64,000 bases of DNA from Casuarina equisetifolia (Eukaryota; Streptophyta; Magnoliopsida; Fagales; Casuarinaceae), in assembly GCA_028551475.1 (NCBI GenBank), contig CM052360.1:13256501-13320500 (forward strand). The letters are read 5' to 3'. The translations under genes and the position numbers were made by a program. This document shows, one piece after another, positions 12,283 through 24,200 of this stretch (its first letter is position 1; every line of letters begins with the position of its first letter). Under the pieces are notes generated by a model. That model was not told where the DNA came from. It searched no databases and saw only the letters and a program-made list of their open reading frames with translations.

Positions 12283-12429
12283 ATGTGTGTCCTTATGTTA
12301 GCATGACATCTCCCTTAAATAACAATACCATGGAGTACCTTATTTTAAACTATGTAAGCTATAGTTATTTGTTTGAACCTTGCCAACATTTTCTCCTCAC
12401 AAACAACCAAGTTATTACCATAAGGTAGT

Positions 12430-12805
12430 TAAGGATCCTTGATGGAGGGATGTATGGATCATGAATTAAAAGCATTAGAATCAAGTGGTACTTGAGAGAT
12501 AGTTGATTTAGCTATAGGCAGAAAATTCATTAGGTGTAAATGGATATACAAAGTGAGATGTCAAACAGATGAGTTAAAGAAAAGATACAAGACTAGATTG
12601 ATAATAAAGGGGTTAAATTATATTATGAGATATTCTCACCTACAATAACGACAATTGCATAAAAGGAGTGTATTCTTTTTATTGTCACTTAGCATAATTA
12701 GACTATTCATCATATGAATGCCTAAAATGCTTTTTTACAAGAAGATTGGATGGAAAGGCATGCATGAGAGTACCTTTAGGGATTTTCAATTAAAGGGACA
12801 AAAAG
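12430..12805 (+). mobile_element. Ty1/copia reverse transcriptase fragment, first part, fossil
   Basis: Translated pieces match the start of the copia reverse transcriptase domain, including the sequence around KWIYKV and the FSP region. The fragment is broken and old, with several breaks. It is interrupted at 12805/12806 by a solo LTR and resumes at 13487. No ends of the original copia element are recognisable. Confidence 0.75.
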
Positions 12806-13486
12806 TGATGCGGATCGTGATGGGCAACGGAGTGAGCTTTTAATTATGGAGAGATTGGAATGGAATAATAACAAGGCAATTCAGAAATATAAAGGTTGGA
12901 AAGGTTAAGACTGGAAATTAAACAATTGAAAGTTAAAAGACAGTAATTTAAGTGCAGAGATTAAGATAACTGAAATATAAAAGGCTGAAAAATAAAGGCA
13001 TGAAATTTAAAGGACAAAGCTTAAGGAAAAATAAAATTCAATAACTTTTCAATCTCCACAGTTCTGATTACAACTGAAGGAACAATGTCCTTAAATAGAT
13101 GACTAAGACTAACCACAGATGGATCTAGAATTCATAAGAGCTAATCCTACTAGAACTCATATTCCTAAAATTAAGGAAAATCAAACTAACCATAGAAGGA
13201 TCTAGAATTCATAAAACCTAATTGTGGTAGAACTCAAATCCCTAAAATTAAGAAAAATCAAATTAACCAAATTAAGATAGGATCCTAACAAATTAGGGAT
13301 AGGATCCCAACAAAATAGGGATTTTAAAACAATATGAATCTTGATAGGTATAGGAACTCCAAATAAGTCAAAATTCATATGTTTGGGCTTGGACCCACCG
13401 AAGCACATTGTAGCCCCAATGTCTTGTCATTGGAACCAACAAAACTTGGGCTTTCTCGTTACCTTAACCTTTGGACGTGTCCACAT
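12806..13486. mobile_element. Solo LTR inserted into a copia fragment
   Basis: This block of 681 bp begins TGATGCGGATCGTGATGGGC and ends near CCACAT. It is flanked by the direct duplication AAAAAG (12800-12805 and 13487-13492), which marks the insertion. The copia reading context on either side continues across it. Its first 270 bp match 56152-56375, and the length fits the LTR at 11494-12189, so all belong to one LTR family. It is a fossil from element loss by LTR-LTR recombination, and is younger than the copia copy it entered. Confidence 0.8.
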
Positions 13487-13990
13487 AAAAAGTTTATAAA
13501 CTTCTCATATCCCTTTGTGGTTTAAAATAAGCATCGATGCAGAGGAATGAAAAGTTCAATAAGGTCTTGACTAGAATTAGAGATGTTAAGTTACTGCATG
13601 ATTAATCGTTATTTACACAGTCTGAAAAGGGCCATATTGTGATACTATTTTTTATATTCATGACATTTTGACCATGAGAGTTGATGAGACTAGGAGAGAA
13701 AAACGAAAGCGTCATTTGGGGTCAATTTTCAACATAAAAGACTTGGGGAACTAAAATATTTTTTTTGGTGTCAAGATGTTGAAGGATGAAATTGGATTTC
13801 ACTTATGTAAGAGAAAATACATATTAGAACTAGTGTCCATGATGAGACTTTCAAGAACAAAACTTGCATTAGTCTCTTAGATACCAACATTACACTAACA
13901 AACCTACCGTGAACTATGACTATTTCGACTCCTTGTGTGTTTTGCATAATATTATCTAAAGCCCTTGCAATACTTCCCATGTGTTCTTGA
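13487..13990 (+). mobile_element. Ty1/copia reverse transcriptase fragment, second part, fossil
   Basis: This is the continuation of the copia reverse transcriptase beyond the solo LTR, through the region around DLGELKYFFG and the end of the domain (to about 13850). It is broken and no end of the element is visible downstream. The similarity fades by about 13990. Confidence 0.7.
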
Positions 13991-14636
13991 TACCATGGAA
14001 TTTATTTCTGTTGGAGAAGATTAACTTCGGCAGTTGAAATTACATGGTTTGGTTTTCTTTTTTAGCTTTTATTTTCCCACTTTCATGCGTCCAGGGTGGT
14101 TCTCTTATCTGTTGATGGGCTTTAAGAAAGTTCTACGTTTGAGTAGTCTAACAAAAAGTACGAGTTGAGAAATATCATTTTTTTTCTTTCCTCCTTTTAG
14201 TTATTTTTGTTTTGACCTAAAAATTTAGTAGTTTTTTTCCCATCTTTCTAAGACATATATTTTAAGAGTTTTTAATATTGACTTTCTTTGTTTCGGGAAT
14301 ATATTTTGCTCTTGAATCAAAGAGAAACAACGGATTATTTACTTCCCTTAATTTTTGGTCAATTGAGTCCAAACAAGGGAGATATCATTCTTTTTTCTTT
14401 TCTTTCTCTTGCCTTCCCCTCTTAATTAATCTTTACTTTTCCCGTTCTTTCCGCTGAAGACATGCAGACATGGTAATAGGTCTGTCCACGAAGCACAAGC
14501 ATGAAATTTGAAGCGGGCGACAATATGTTAAATAACCTTAAAGATGGTCTACATGGGTGGTTGACAAAGAACAACTACATGGGCGGTTGACAAAGAACAA
14601 TCATTACCTCACCATCTCGTTTTGGTTGGTCCCGCT
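13991..14636. other. 3' flank of the APSE-like gene
   Basis: This gap is AT-rich and pyrimidine-rich, with no gene. It contains a short duplication near 14547-14600 (an ACATGGG(T/C)GGTTGACAAAGAACAA unit repeated). The part next to 14637 should hold the 3' untranslated region of the minus-strand glycosidase gene. Confidence 0.5.
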
Positions 14637-17600
14637 CTAATCACAATAAAGCACAAATAGTGCACAGCCATGGCTTTCTACTGCCATTGATATAGAGTCT
14701 TTCACCACGAAGTCTTGTCCACTCCATACTTCTCTGCCCTTGCAGGAAACGAAGTTTTTGCCAGGAAGTACCTTAGCCAGGTCCGATGTCTTTGCGGAAA
14801 TAACTGTCTTCTTTGGGTTCAGATTGAAAAAGGCAATATATATTTCACCTAAAAAGCCAAAGAGGAGCCATTAAATGGTGTGAAGAATAGGATGATGCAC
14901 TTTTTCGTTTGTTTGATTTTTTTCTTTTTTCTCTTTTCGCAGTTAGTAAATGCATGAAGATCTAGTCGTTGAGTTCTCTTTGTTGAGAGGGGAGTCATAC
15001 CTCGTCTTCCAGTCGCAATCCAAGAACGAGTTCCACCAGAAGTGACTTCAACTGCATGAATGATCGGCCGATAAATTGAAAATATGAAGTAATAGGATTA
15101 ATAGAAAGATTGCTGTTGGGCAATTCTGACAAAAGCAAAAAGAGTTTCAAATTTATCACCTTCAACATCATTCACCGTTGCACAAAGACCGGAATAGGTA
15201 TTTACCAGGGTTCCATTGAAGCTCAACTCCCACATCTGCTAAGACTAAATGAATTAGTTTTGGGTATAATCTATTGATTAGAGTATGTACTCTTAGACCC
15301 GAAAAGTCACCTAAATTCTAAGTTATAGTTTGCATGTCAAATTGGTCCATTTTTTAAAAATAGCTTTATTTTGATCATTTTTCTAATACCTCTAGTAAAG
15401 AGATGGAAGTGGCAGAAAGGCACATTTTTAATAACGTTAGAAAACTTCCAATTTAAAAAAGCCTTCTCAGCATCCACCCCCCCTCCCAACCCAAAAGAAA
15501 AAGTAAGGAAGAAAAAAAGAGAGAGGCTGTGGTGATAGGAACTTATAACGAGCAAAATGGCTTATCAAATCATGTCATACCATCAAAACTACCACTAGTT
15601 AAACACTGAATTATCAACCTAAACTTCATTTTCTCTCTATTTCCCCACAACCTTTGCAATTTGTCCTGAAACTTTCTTGCCACTGGCAGCTTCAATGTCT
15701 ACAGACTTGCCAGGATTTTCTACCTTTCCCTGCATGCTTCTTCCACACACACCTTCCCGCCTACTCAATGCCATCGTAGCTGCTCAAGCACACTGGATGG
15801 TGACCTTGTTAACTAACTTATTGACCCAGGGGTAATCTCTAGAAGAATACTAGCATCATTGTTACACGACATTCCATTTGGTTTTTCTTTAAGGTCAGTT
15901 AATTCCAAAAGCAAGCTGATCAAACCATGAAATTATGCTTACAAACATCACTTTTAAATTCCCTGCATTCCTAGCTACAGCTAAACTCAATTGTCAAAGT
16001 CAGTGCCAACACTCCGCATGGCAACAATTAACAACATAGATAGTTGCCATGGACAATGTGACACAAAAGAACCCAACGAGGATTTGGCAATTTTTTTAGA
16101 AGCTTTTAAAGAATACAGGGACAAACTTGACACGAAATTTAATAGAAAGGAACTTGAAATAAACATATACAAACGTATGTCATAAATATCAAAGACTAAT
16201 ATAAGAACAAATGTAAAATAAAAAGGAAATGTATATGTTTTCCCGAAGGGATGGACTAATGCTGTATAACTTGTTTCTTTTTCCTCTCAAACACCAAATT
16301 TGAGAGGTTTTCTGTTGGATAAAAGATTGCAGAAAGTCTGGATGGCTCCATCTAACAGCAGTTATAGGTTACTCTCTATATTCAAACCTAGAACTTATAT
16401 CAACTCAGTATAAAATCTACGTAATAAGAGAGAGAGAGAGAAGGAAAAAAAAAAAAAACCTACCTGGTTCGTATCCCATCTGCAAGGTAAAAGTGCACCT
16501 CTCTTGTACTCTTTTGAAGTAAGCTTCTGATTTGAAGAAGCACCCAAACAAGAGTCTACTCGACCAGTTGTTAAAAAGATTTTCCCTTGATATTGCTCTT
16601 TGTAAGTCCTTTCATCTCTACATCAGCATTAACATCACCATAATCACTTTGTAACCATTTTATGAAGGATAAGAAATTAGAGTATAAGGAATAGTGCAGA
16701 ATCTATAATATTTAAGACTATAATAGAGAAAGATGAAGTACTATTACAATGGCAAAAGAGGCTCTATCTTGGATAAGCAAAACGGTGCTTTGTGTTTGCT
16801 TGCTACTTTTTCTTTCCAACAGATTTTTTCAAGGTCTTGGTTTATAGCTTGAATATACCACCCAACAGCTTTCGAATTCATGCAGCCTATAAGGCCCAAA
16901 ACATGTGTATCAGATGTTTCTTCATCTGCTAGAGATCTTGCCGTTAGCCAGCCAAGAACCTTGTTTCTACTCCCAGAATTCCTCCTACTAGAAATATAAG
17001 GAAACTGTACAAGAAAGAAAACACTAGGTTATCTTGCTATTTATGCAAATTTCATTTTTCCCTAGAATAAAAGATAGAAGAGCACACATGCCTCCATATT
17101 TTTTGAGCTAAAAGAGTTTATCTCCAACAGGGTAGGATTTGTAATGAGCTTGTATGTGGCCTCGTCAAGCTTTCTGACATCTCCTCCAAACATGAGAGGA
17201 GACTTGGCCATAGACCAAAGAGTTATCTGTGAAGTTGAGATAGATAAGGCCAAAATAGAGTGCTTTCGTATAAAAGGACATCGAAAACCAACTGTCTTGA
17301 TTTTATGCATATATACCTGAGTTCTTTGCTCCTCTGGGTTAAGGTTACATCTTCTGTGTGGACCTTCATTGGAACCTAATATTTTCAAACTGTAGAAGTT
17401 AAATCTAATCATGTATATTTTGTACTTTCGAAATCTCTAAGGCTCTTTACACATGCTATCAAGTGCATCCCGATGAATATAATACATTTGGTTTAAAGAA
17501 AAATGTTGTGGCACTTGGTTCTGAAGCCAAGTCACTTGACCTAGATATGCTTCAGCTGGCAGTGAAAAGTGCCTGGGCTCACAATATTAACGGCTTTATC

Positions 17601-20424
17601 TATAAAATTTAATCAAATAAAATACAAAAGTGAAACACATTTTGGGGTGTTAAGAGGGCCGTGGCCAGCCCGTGTCTATCCATATGCAAACGTGTACATG
17701 GACATATTTGACACTGAAGAAACAAGCATCACTTGGACTATAACTCAGTTCATTAATTTTATCTAATGGTGCTCAGTCCTTGGCCATGTGTTATGTGCTA
17801 CAACCATTGAGCCAAAAGACATAGTCTTGGTACATTTCTTTTGAATAACGTCACTGACTTGGGCCTCCCTTAAGCCCAATCCCCCATGAGCCCATAACAA
17901 TTCAATCTTAGCAACCTTATAGTAAGAGTCAAACAGTTCTTCACCAATAAAGGGAAAAATAGAGCAAAAATTCTTGTAACCTGGATCAGTAAGCCATCCT
18001 AGTGGCAACATGTCCAGGTCTGGCCACGACTTTCCCACCAAGCCCTTAGCACCTATCAGACTTGCAGTTGAAAAGTCCCTGGTAAAGAGTAAAGTAATTT
18101 GTGTCATAAAATGACCCGGCAAGTGCCCTAAAGGAGAAAGAAACGAATGATTGATTGAAATGTAACTCTAACTCCAAAATTCTTAAACAGAAACAGAAGT
18201 TTGTTTTCACCTTGTAACATCAAAATGAGACATGACATCTCCCCATGAATCCCAATCATCCCCAGTTATCCTGTACATATTGACTAGTCCACTCACATCC
18301 TTGGCCATTGCCGGTGTTACACTAGTTCCCGGAGACAGAGAATACAGTATGGGGTGATTAAGTTGCTTCAGAACCTGCACAAGGGCTCACCATTAATAAG
18401 TCAACCACTAGAACTTAAGCTAGAATATTACATTAATCTAGGGAGGGAGTGGGTGAGGGACAGAGAGGTACAGCAGCTTACTTCAGACACAACGCTTATT
18501 TCATTTATATCCAAGTCATCACCAAACACACAGTCATGTTTCACTGCAGGAACACAGAACCAATGAATGTCAAATCTATGCAGAGAAAAGACAGAGGTTT
18601 AGCTGCCAATATCAAGCTACTATCCAATTAAAGCGTTTGGTTGCAATTGGCAATGAATGCAACTTTAGGATTTCACAAGGTTATGGCTGAACTCAAAACG
18701 AAGAGTGACATGCATAAATACTTGAGATGTCCAAAAAACACAAACACACATTATTGCTAGAGTATGTATAGTGGCAAGGCATAAAGACTAAGCAGTATAG
18801 CACTCCATTAACAAAATAGCTTACCAAAATCAACTCCCCACTCAGCATATTGCTCATAAAGTGACCTCAAGAAGGCTCTTCCTGCTGCCAACTTGGTATC
18901 AACACTCATGAAACCGTGTTGCATCCATGCACATGCCCTTTCCCTAATCCCGATATCTTTTGCTGCCCACTTTCGGCCAGACTCTTCATAAGCACCTCCC
19001 TAGTATAAAAAATTAAAAGCTTAAGCGGAGATTACTAATGCTCACTCCTCATAGTTTCTCAGGTTGTCACATAATATATTGTTGTCATATGGTTTGTAGT
19101 TTGCTTTATACATGTGTCTTTCATGGTTCTTTCAATTGGAAACTATAGCAAATGAAGCATTCTGTACTACCATTTTTCTTTTGGTATTATTTTTTCTTCT
19201 GAATTTCCAAAGTATGAGCAATGGAGAAAATATAGAGAATACCGTGACTGTATCCAATATAGCGGTGTTTGCATTTACTGCCTGCGTACTTATTCCTCTC
19301 ATAACATGAATCCCAAACTTCAAACCCATGCTATGCACTTTCTTGGCTACTTCAGCGAACCCTTTTCCACCTTTTGAGGAAGGCCACCTATCCGGGTCGG
19401 GCATCATCCTCCCCCATTCGTCAATTACATCAAATCCAAGAGAATCAGGGTAAGCACCTTTGACCTTTCTCCTATACCAAAGATAATCGACCACAACGTA
19501 CTACATTGACGAAAAAAAGGGAAAAAGTTTCACTCATAATACCGTTATCAATCCTCATACTGCTCCAACAAAGGAAGAAAAGAGGTAAACACCTATTTAC
19601 TCCCTGAAAAGTACACAAAGCTCAAATTTGGTTTCTTCCATTTTAAAAAAGTTGCAATCAAACTCCAAAGTTATGCACAAGTTTCCAGTAGAGTCTTCAT
19701 CGTCCACTAACAAAATAAAATTAAAGATCTACCATGTTAACTTCTTATGTGAAAGATAAGATAACTTGGAAAAGGGATTCTTCAAATTATTTGAGAACTT
19801 GATTGCAACTTTCTATCTAAACTTTGAAGATTAAAATTCGAACTCCGTGTACTTCACAAGAATGAAAATAAGCTTTTACAGCAAAAGAAAGTATGCTTTA
19901 ACGTCATCTGCAGTCTGCATACCTCATATCCATAAGATCGTAAACGGTTAGATACGATTTCTGCACTTTGGAAGAATTCTTCTTCAGAAATGGTCCAGGA
20001 AAAGGAATCGTACGAGTTCCAACCTCTAGGTGGGAAGCTAGCATGTTCTTCCTCGCCATAGGAAAAACTTTCACAGGATACTCTGGAAGACGAAAGTGTT
20101 TATACGCGTTACTCTCAAAATCAAGTAGCATAAGCTTTAGGGGAGAAAAGAAAGAAAAGAAAAAGAGATGATCAAATCGAAGAAATTCTATATGTTCGGT
20201 AAAGAAACTGGGAACTAAGATTTGTCTCTGTTGCTTCTGATTAATGTACGAGAAATGATCAACCGATAACAAACATGCCTAGCTTCGCACACTCGGAGAT
20301 TTTATCGCGTGATTGCGCTGCGAAATGCTGATGCAATCGGGAGTAGTACCAAAGATCAGAAGAGAAACCTTGGATTTAGAAGAACGAACAGTAAACGGAT
20401 AAGGATCAAGACGAAGGCCTTCAT
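14637..20424 (-). CDS. APSE: GH27 glycosidase, APSE-type (beta-L-arabinopyranosidase / alpha-galactosidase)
   Basis: This secreted cell-wall enzyme of the APSE (At3g26380) type releases terminal L-arabinopyranose or galactose from arabinogalactan glycans. Fourteen exons, in transcript order: 20424-20369, 20037-19923, 19500-19243, 18999-18825, 18543-18482, 18374-18211, 18078-17981, 17375-17317, 17226-17092, 17004-16748, 16608-16464, 15235-15160, 15051-15001, 14848-14637. They total 1863 nt and 620 aa, with phase kept throughout. The start gives a signal peptide (MKAFVLILIRLLFVLL) running straight into PPRGWNSYDSF. Catalytic landmarks are VKHDCVFGDD (nucleophile Asp205) and YRITGDDWDSW (acid/base Asp, about 261-262). 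The C-terminal half (about 375-620) holds the beta-rich domains. The intron after exon 9 appears to use a GC donor. The gene looks intact. Substrate preference is by family only. Confidence 0.9.
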
Positions 20425-21291
20425 GGTTCCCTGGTCTGGGTGTCCAAGCTACCGGTCCGTCTTGAGCAACTAACTGCTCGTTTTCCGGATTAAATACTTG
20501 AAGCTCCAGGCAACTACGGTTGGAAATTAAACGGCGTGTCCGCCGAGCTAACGGCGATGTTGACGCAATGCCGTCCTGATTTGTCACGTAGCTCGCTAAG
20601 AGAAGCACAACGCATTCGCATTCCTCCAACAAGCGTGACAAAAGAGGTTATTCGGCCGTGCGTCTAGGACTGGCACAGAAGACTCTGCCCAAAGTGTCAA
20701 CCGATTGAAACTGGCATCGTAGGCCCAATTGTAATGTACTGCATCCAAGCTGAATACGCTCTTTCCTAATTGAACCAAAGCTTTGGCTCCACTGCAGCTA
20801 ACTCTAACCATTGGAAGTGTAAACTAGAAGCTATTGATATATGCGCCTGAGTGGTTGTGTAAGCTAATGGCGCTTTCCCAGCTTAAGGTTCGAGGTTCAG
20901 TGAAAGACATCTTCTCGGATTATGCTTTACAGATTACAAAAAGTACATGAGGAATTATGTAATGCTTTGTACCAAAAACTGGTTAAAAGTGATCCAACAT
21001 TCTCAAGTCAAAACTGCCGAGTCCCATCAAAAAGAGGATACAACAGACAATCATAGATCGGGACTCACAAGACCGTATTCAGAAAACTATATTTGGAAGT
21101 TCACTCAATGGCCAGTACCTCCACGGCACATCCAAGTTTCTCCATCGTAGAATTGTCAGCAACCCGGTCCAGATTTTGCTTTCACTTGGTGGTTGGAACA
21201 ATTTCACTTTCGAATGAGAATGTGCTGGTTCTTTAGGGACATACTCCAAATAATCTGTGTGTGAAACATTCCTGTGTAGAAATCCTCTTGG
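20425..21291. other. Upstream region of the APSE-like gene and 3' flank of the O-fucosyltransferase gene
   Basis: Both neighbours are on the minus strand, so this gap carries the promoter of the glycosidase gene and the 3' flank of the next gene. Short open frames at 20425-20811 look like chance reading of GC-richer upstream DNA; none has the expected glycosidase start, which is at 20424. No clear TATA box was identified. Confidence 0.5.
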
Positions 21292-24200
21292 TCAGGCTTT
21301 ACACATGCAAGGAGTTAGTGGGTTCTCCCAGAGGTCATAGTTCGGAAAGGTCTCTTCGGGCAATCCAGACCTTGTTTGGTGGGTTACGACCACATCCTCA
21401 ACGAAGGTAGCCCAGCCCATGTAAGGATCCCCAAAAGATTTCGACATTAGACCCTTATCCGGCTTTATAGATTTTTGCCGGTGACCCATGTACCTGCGCG
21501 CCCCAATAATGAGCTTAGCAAAGTTGCCTCCATGGGTCATCACGAACACGTCAGACTTCAAACAGACCAAGAAGTCGAGGGCTGCTAAGCTTGTCACGTG
21601 TTTCCGGAAACCAACCAATTCCTCCTGAGTTGCCAACTCCTCTTTTGTGACCTGTTGTAAAGACTCATAATAAAAACATTAATTAAGAGGAAAAAAAAAA
21701 TAATGACGGACAACTAACAGGACACTTCCCTCTGACAAATACATATATTTTCTTTTTGCATGCAAACACAATCCCAAGGCCATTTGACTTCTACGCTGTA
21801 CAATGCCAAAAAGCTTCTGGAATTTTCAATTGGCTATGATCCAACAATGTGAGACATCCAAACATATATACTCTACCAAAAATTTTGAAGCATATAAAAA
21901 AAGTCGTCACCATTGGAGAAAGTAAAAGCAATTATTAGTCTATACTTTCCGAACAAGTTCCGCGGATAAATGAAATAAGATTATGGGAATCACCAAATTA
22001 GGGAACATGTTCCTGAGTGGCGCCATCCTGTTATGTCCACCATAGACCTGCCCTGAAGCAACATAAATTTGAGTTTCCTTAGGATAGCCCATTGCCCGAA
22101 GAAGCACAGCAACTTCTCCAGGCTCAAGAGGGCATCTTCCTTCCTTCCGCTTTTGCAGGGCCAATTGCCATAAATGGGAACCATTCTGCATATAAAACCA
22201 ACAGGTTGAGACACAAGTGACCGATGTTTCCACCCAGAAAGGTGACAAAGTAGTATCGTTTCTTGTCACCTTATAACGTCGAGGCCACTCCTTCTTCCTA
22301 TACTCTGCCATTTTCGCTTTCTCCTCCCTTGTTCCAACAAAATCACAGAATGATAGGCCGACCATCCCTTTCTCAAATCGAAGATGAAGAGCCCTGTCCA
22401 AAGGAATATTAGTACGGACGAGACAATGACAAGACCCAGAATACAGATACCAATTTCACGTACATATAAGGATTTGAACTGCCTGTGCGGTTTCTCATCC
22501 TTGAAGCCAATAAATCAGCCATCTGCTCTATCTCAGGAAGAAATTTCAAAGCATGATAATTGACCCTGCACCTCAGCCTATTGATCTCTGGAGGAACATT
22601 ATCATACCTGAACCAGATGATCAGCATGGTGTAATAATTCAATTTTCTTGAAATGGAAGAACTTTAACTGCAGTACAATGTTTCTATAAAGAAAATCCAT
22701 GACTTACCCAAGCCGGTCAACAAAAGGTTTTAGTGCCATTATCTTCTTCTCCTTTATTCGGGGCAGAACATTATCAATGTAAAATTGTGCCGGTGCATAC
22801 TTTGGTATGTTCTTTACTGTCCGTCTATAGCGCATACCAAAGTTTTGTAATCAGTAACAGTTGCAACCAAATGGCATCAATTAAATACCTCTTTTAATGA
22901 GCTTAAAATGGTTGACATTATAATATTTATGGTCATTGCAGATGTTCTGGATTCACCAAAACCCTCAAGAGCTATCCTGTTAGCCCTATGTGAAAAATCT
23001 TATGATCCTAATATCACCATCGGTAAAACAATAGTTTCAATCAATTACAATTATCGGAACTAGCAATTTCAGTAATTTTTCAATAAAGAGCAGAATAAAC
23101 AGGATAAACAATTTCACCTAAAGACGTAACCCAGATTTTGTTAAATTTAAAAACATAGACAACATTTTATGAATACTGCAGAGGATGAACAAGTGCTTCA
23201 TCAACTTCGGGTGTTATTGTATTCATTAATAGCTTTAAACCAAAAACATAAGAAGCTAACAAACCTTAAACTTGTAAATAGCTCTGATTTGTCAGTAAAC
23301 CACTCAGGGATGTCACGAACAATTCGCACATCATTCTTCAAGTAGTCAATAAAATGATCTACATCAAAGATGTCTTCAAATTTCCTGCAGCAAATTTAGA
23401 GAGAAGAATTAACAATTGTTGTTCATGAAAAAACATTACCAGGCAATGCACATGACCATGGCTTAAATTAAATTGCCACAATGAAGTCATGGGTTCAAGA
23501 CCCACTCAGTGCATGGAGGAATGGGTGGCAGTGGTAGTATCAGAGCTGGAAGCACTGATTGTTGTAGGTGTAATGGAAACAGCTATGAGGACTGCACTTT
23601 GGAGGTGATTAGGGCAGCATAGGCATACATCAGAAATAGAAACCCGGCATCTAACAGTGGTTTGCTCTATATACTCATGATGTAGGCAACTTGACTCTGG
23701 CAGCCACAAAGTCTATCACTGATCAGAGCATAAGAGCCGGTAGAGTTGGAAACTAAGTGCCAGTGTAGTGCTACCAGTTGTAGCTATTCTAGGAGTAGGG
23801 AGGATAATAACAATGCTGTTGTCAGTACAGTAAAATGGAAATATCCTAATTCCTTCATAGTGAGAAAATGTAGGTGAGGAAATGGGAATTCAAACAAGAA
23901 TCAAAAGCTTTCATTTAACACAAAAAGAACAGCAGAAGTAATTAAATAAAATTTGGGAGCCAAACTAGATTATAATCACAAATTACTTTCCAATGGAATA
24001 CATGCTTAAAGCAAAGACTAATTAGCTGATTAGAGAAAAATTTCGAGAGCTGCATACAAGTAAGGGAGGCTTTCAGAAAGCCACAATGGTACCAATTCAC
24101 AATATTAACAAGAGTCCGTCAGATGTCTTACTTTCTGAAATTTGGAACTTCAGTGAACTTAGGTACAAACAATAAAGGCTGATGCACAGAAGCAAGGATT

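Noticed and set aside
20596-20811. Open frame upstream of the APSE-like gene as an extra first exon
   Set aside because: The exon 20424-20369 provides a signal peptide and joins exon 2 in phase to the expected PPRGWNSYDSF, so no further exon is needed.
23513-23710. Possible transposon or gene piece in an O-fucosyltransferase intron
   Set aside because: Slightly GC-richer and with a short open frame, but no inverted ends, target duplication or domain could be found.
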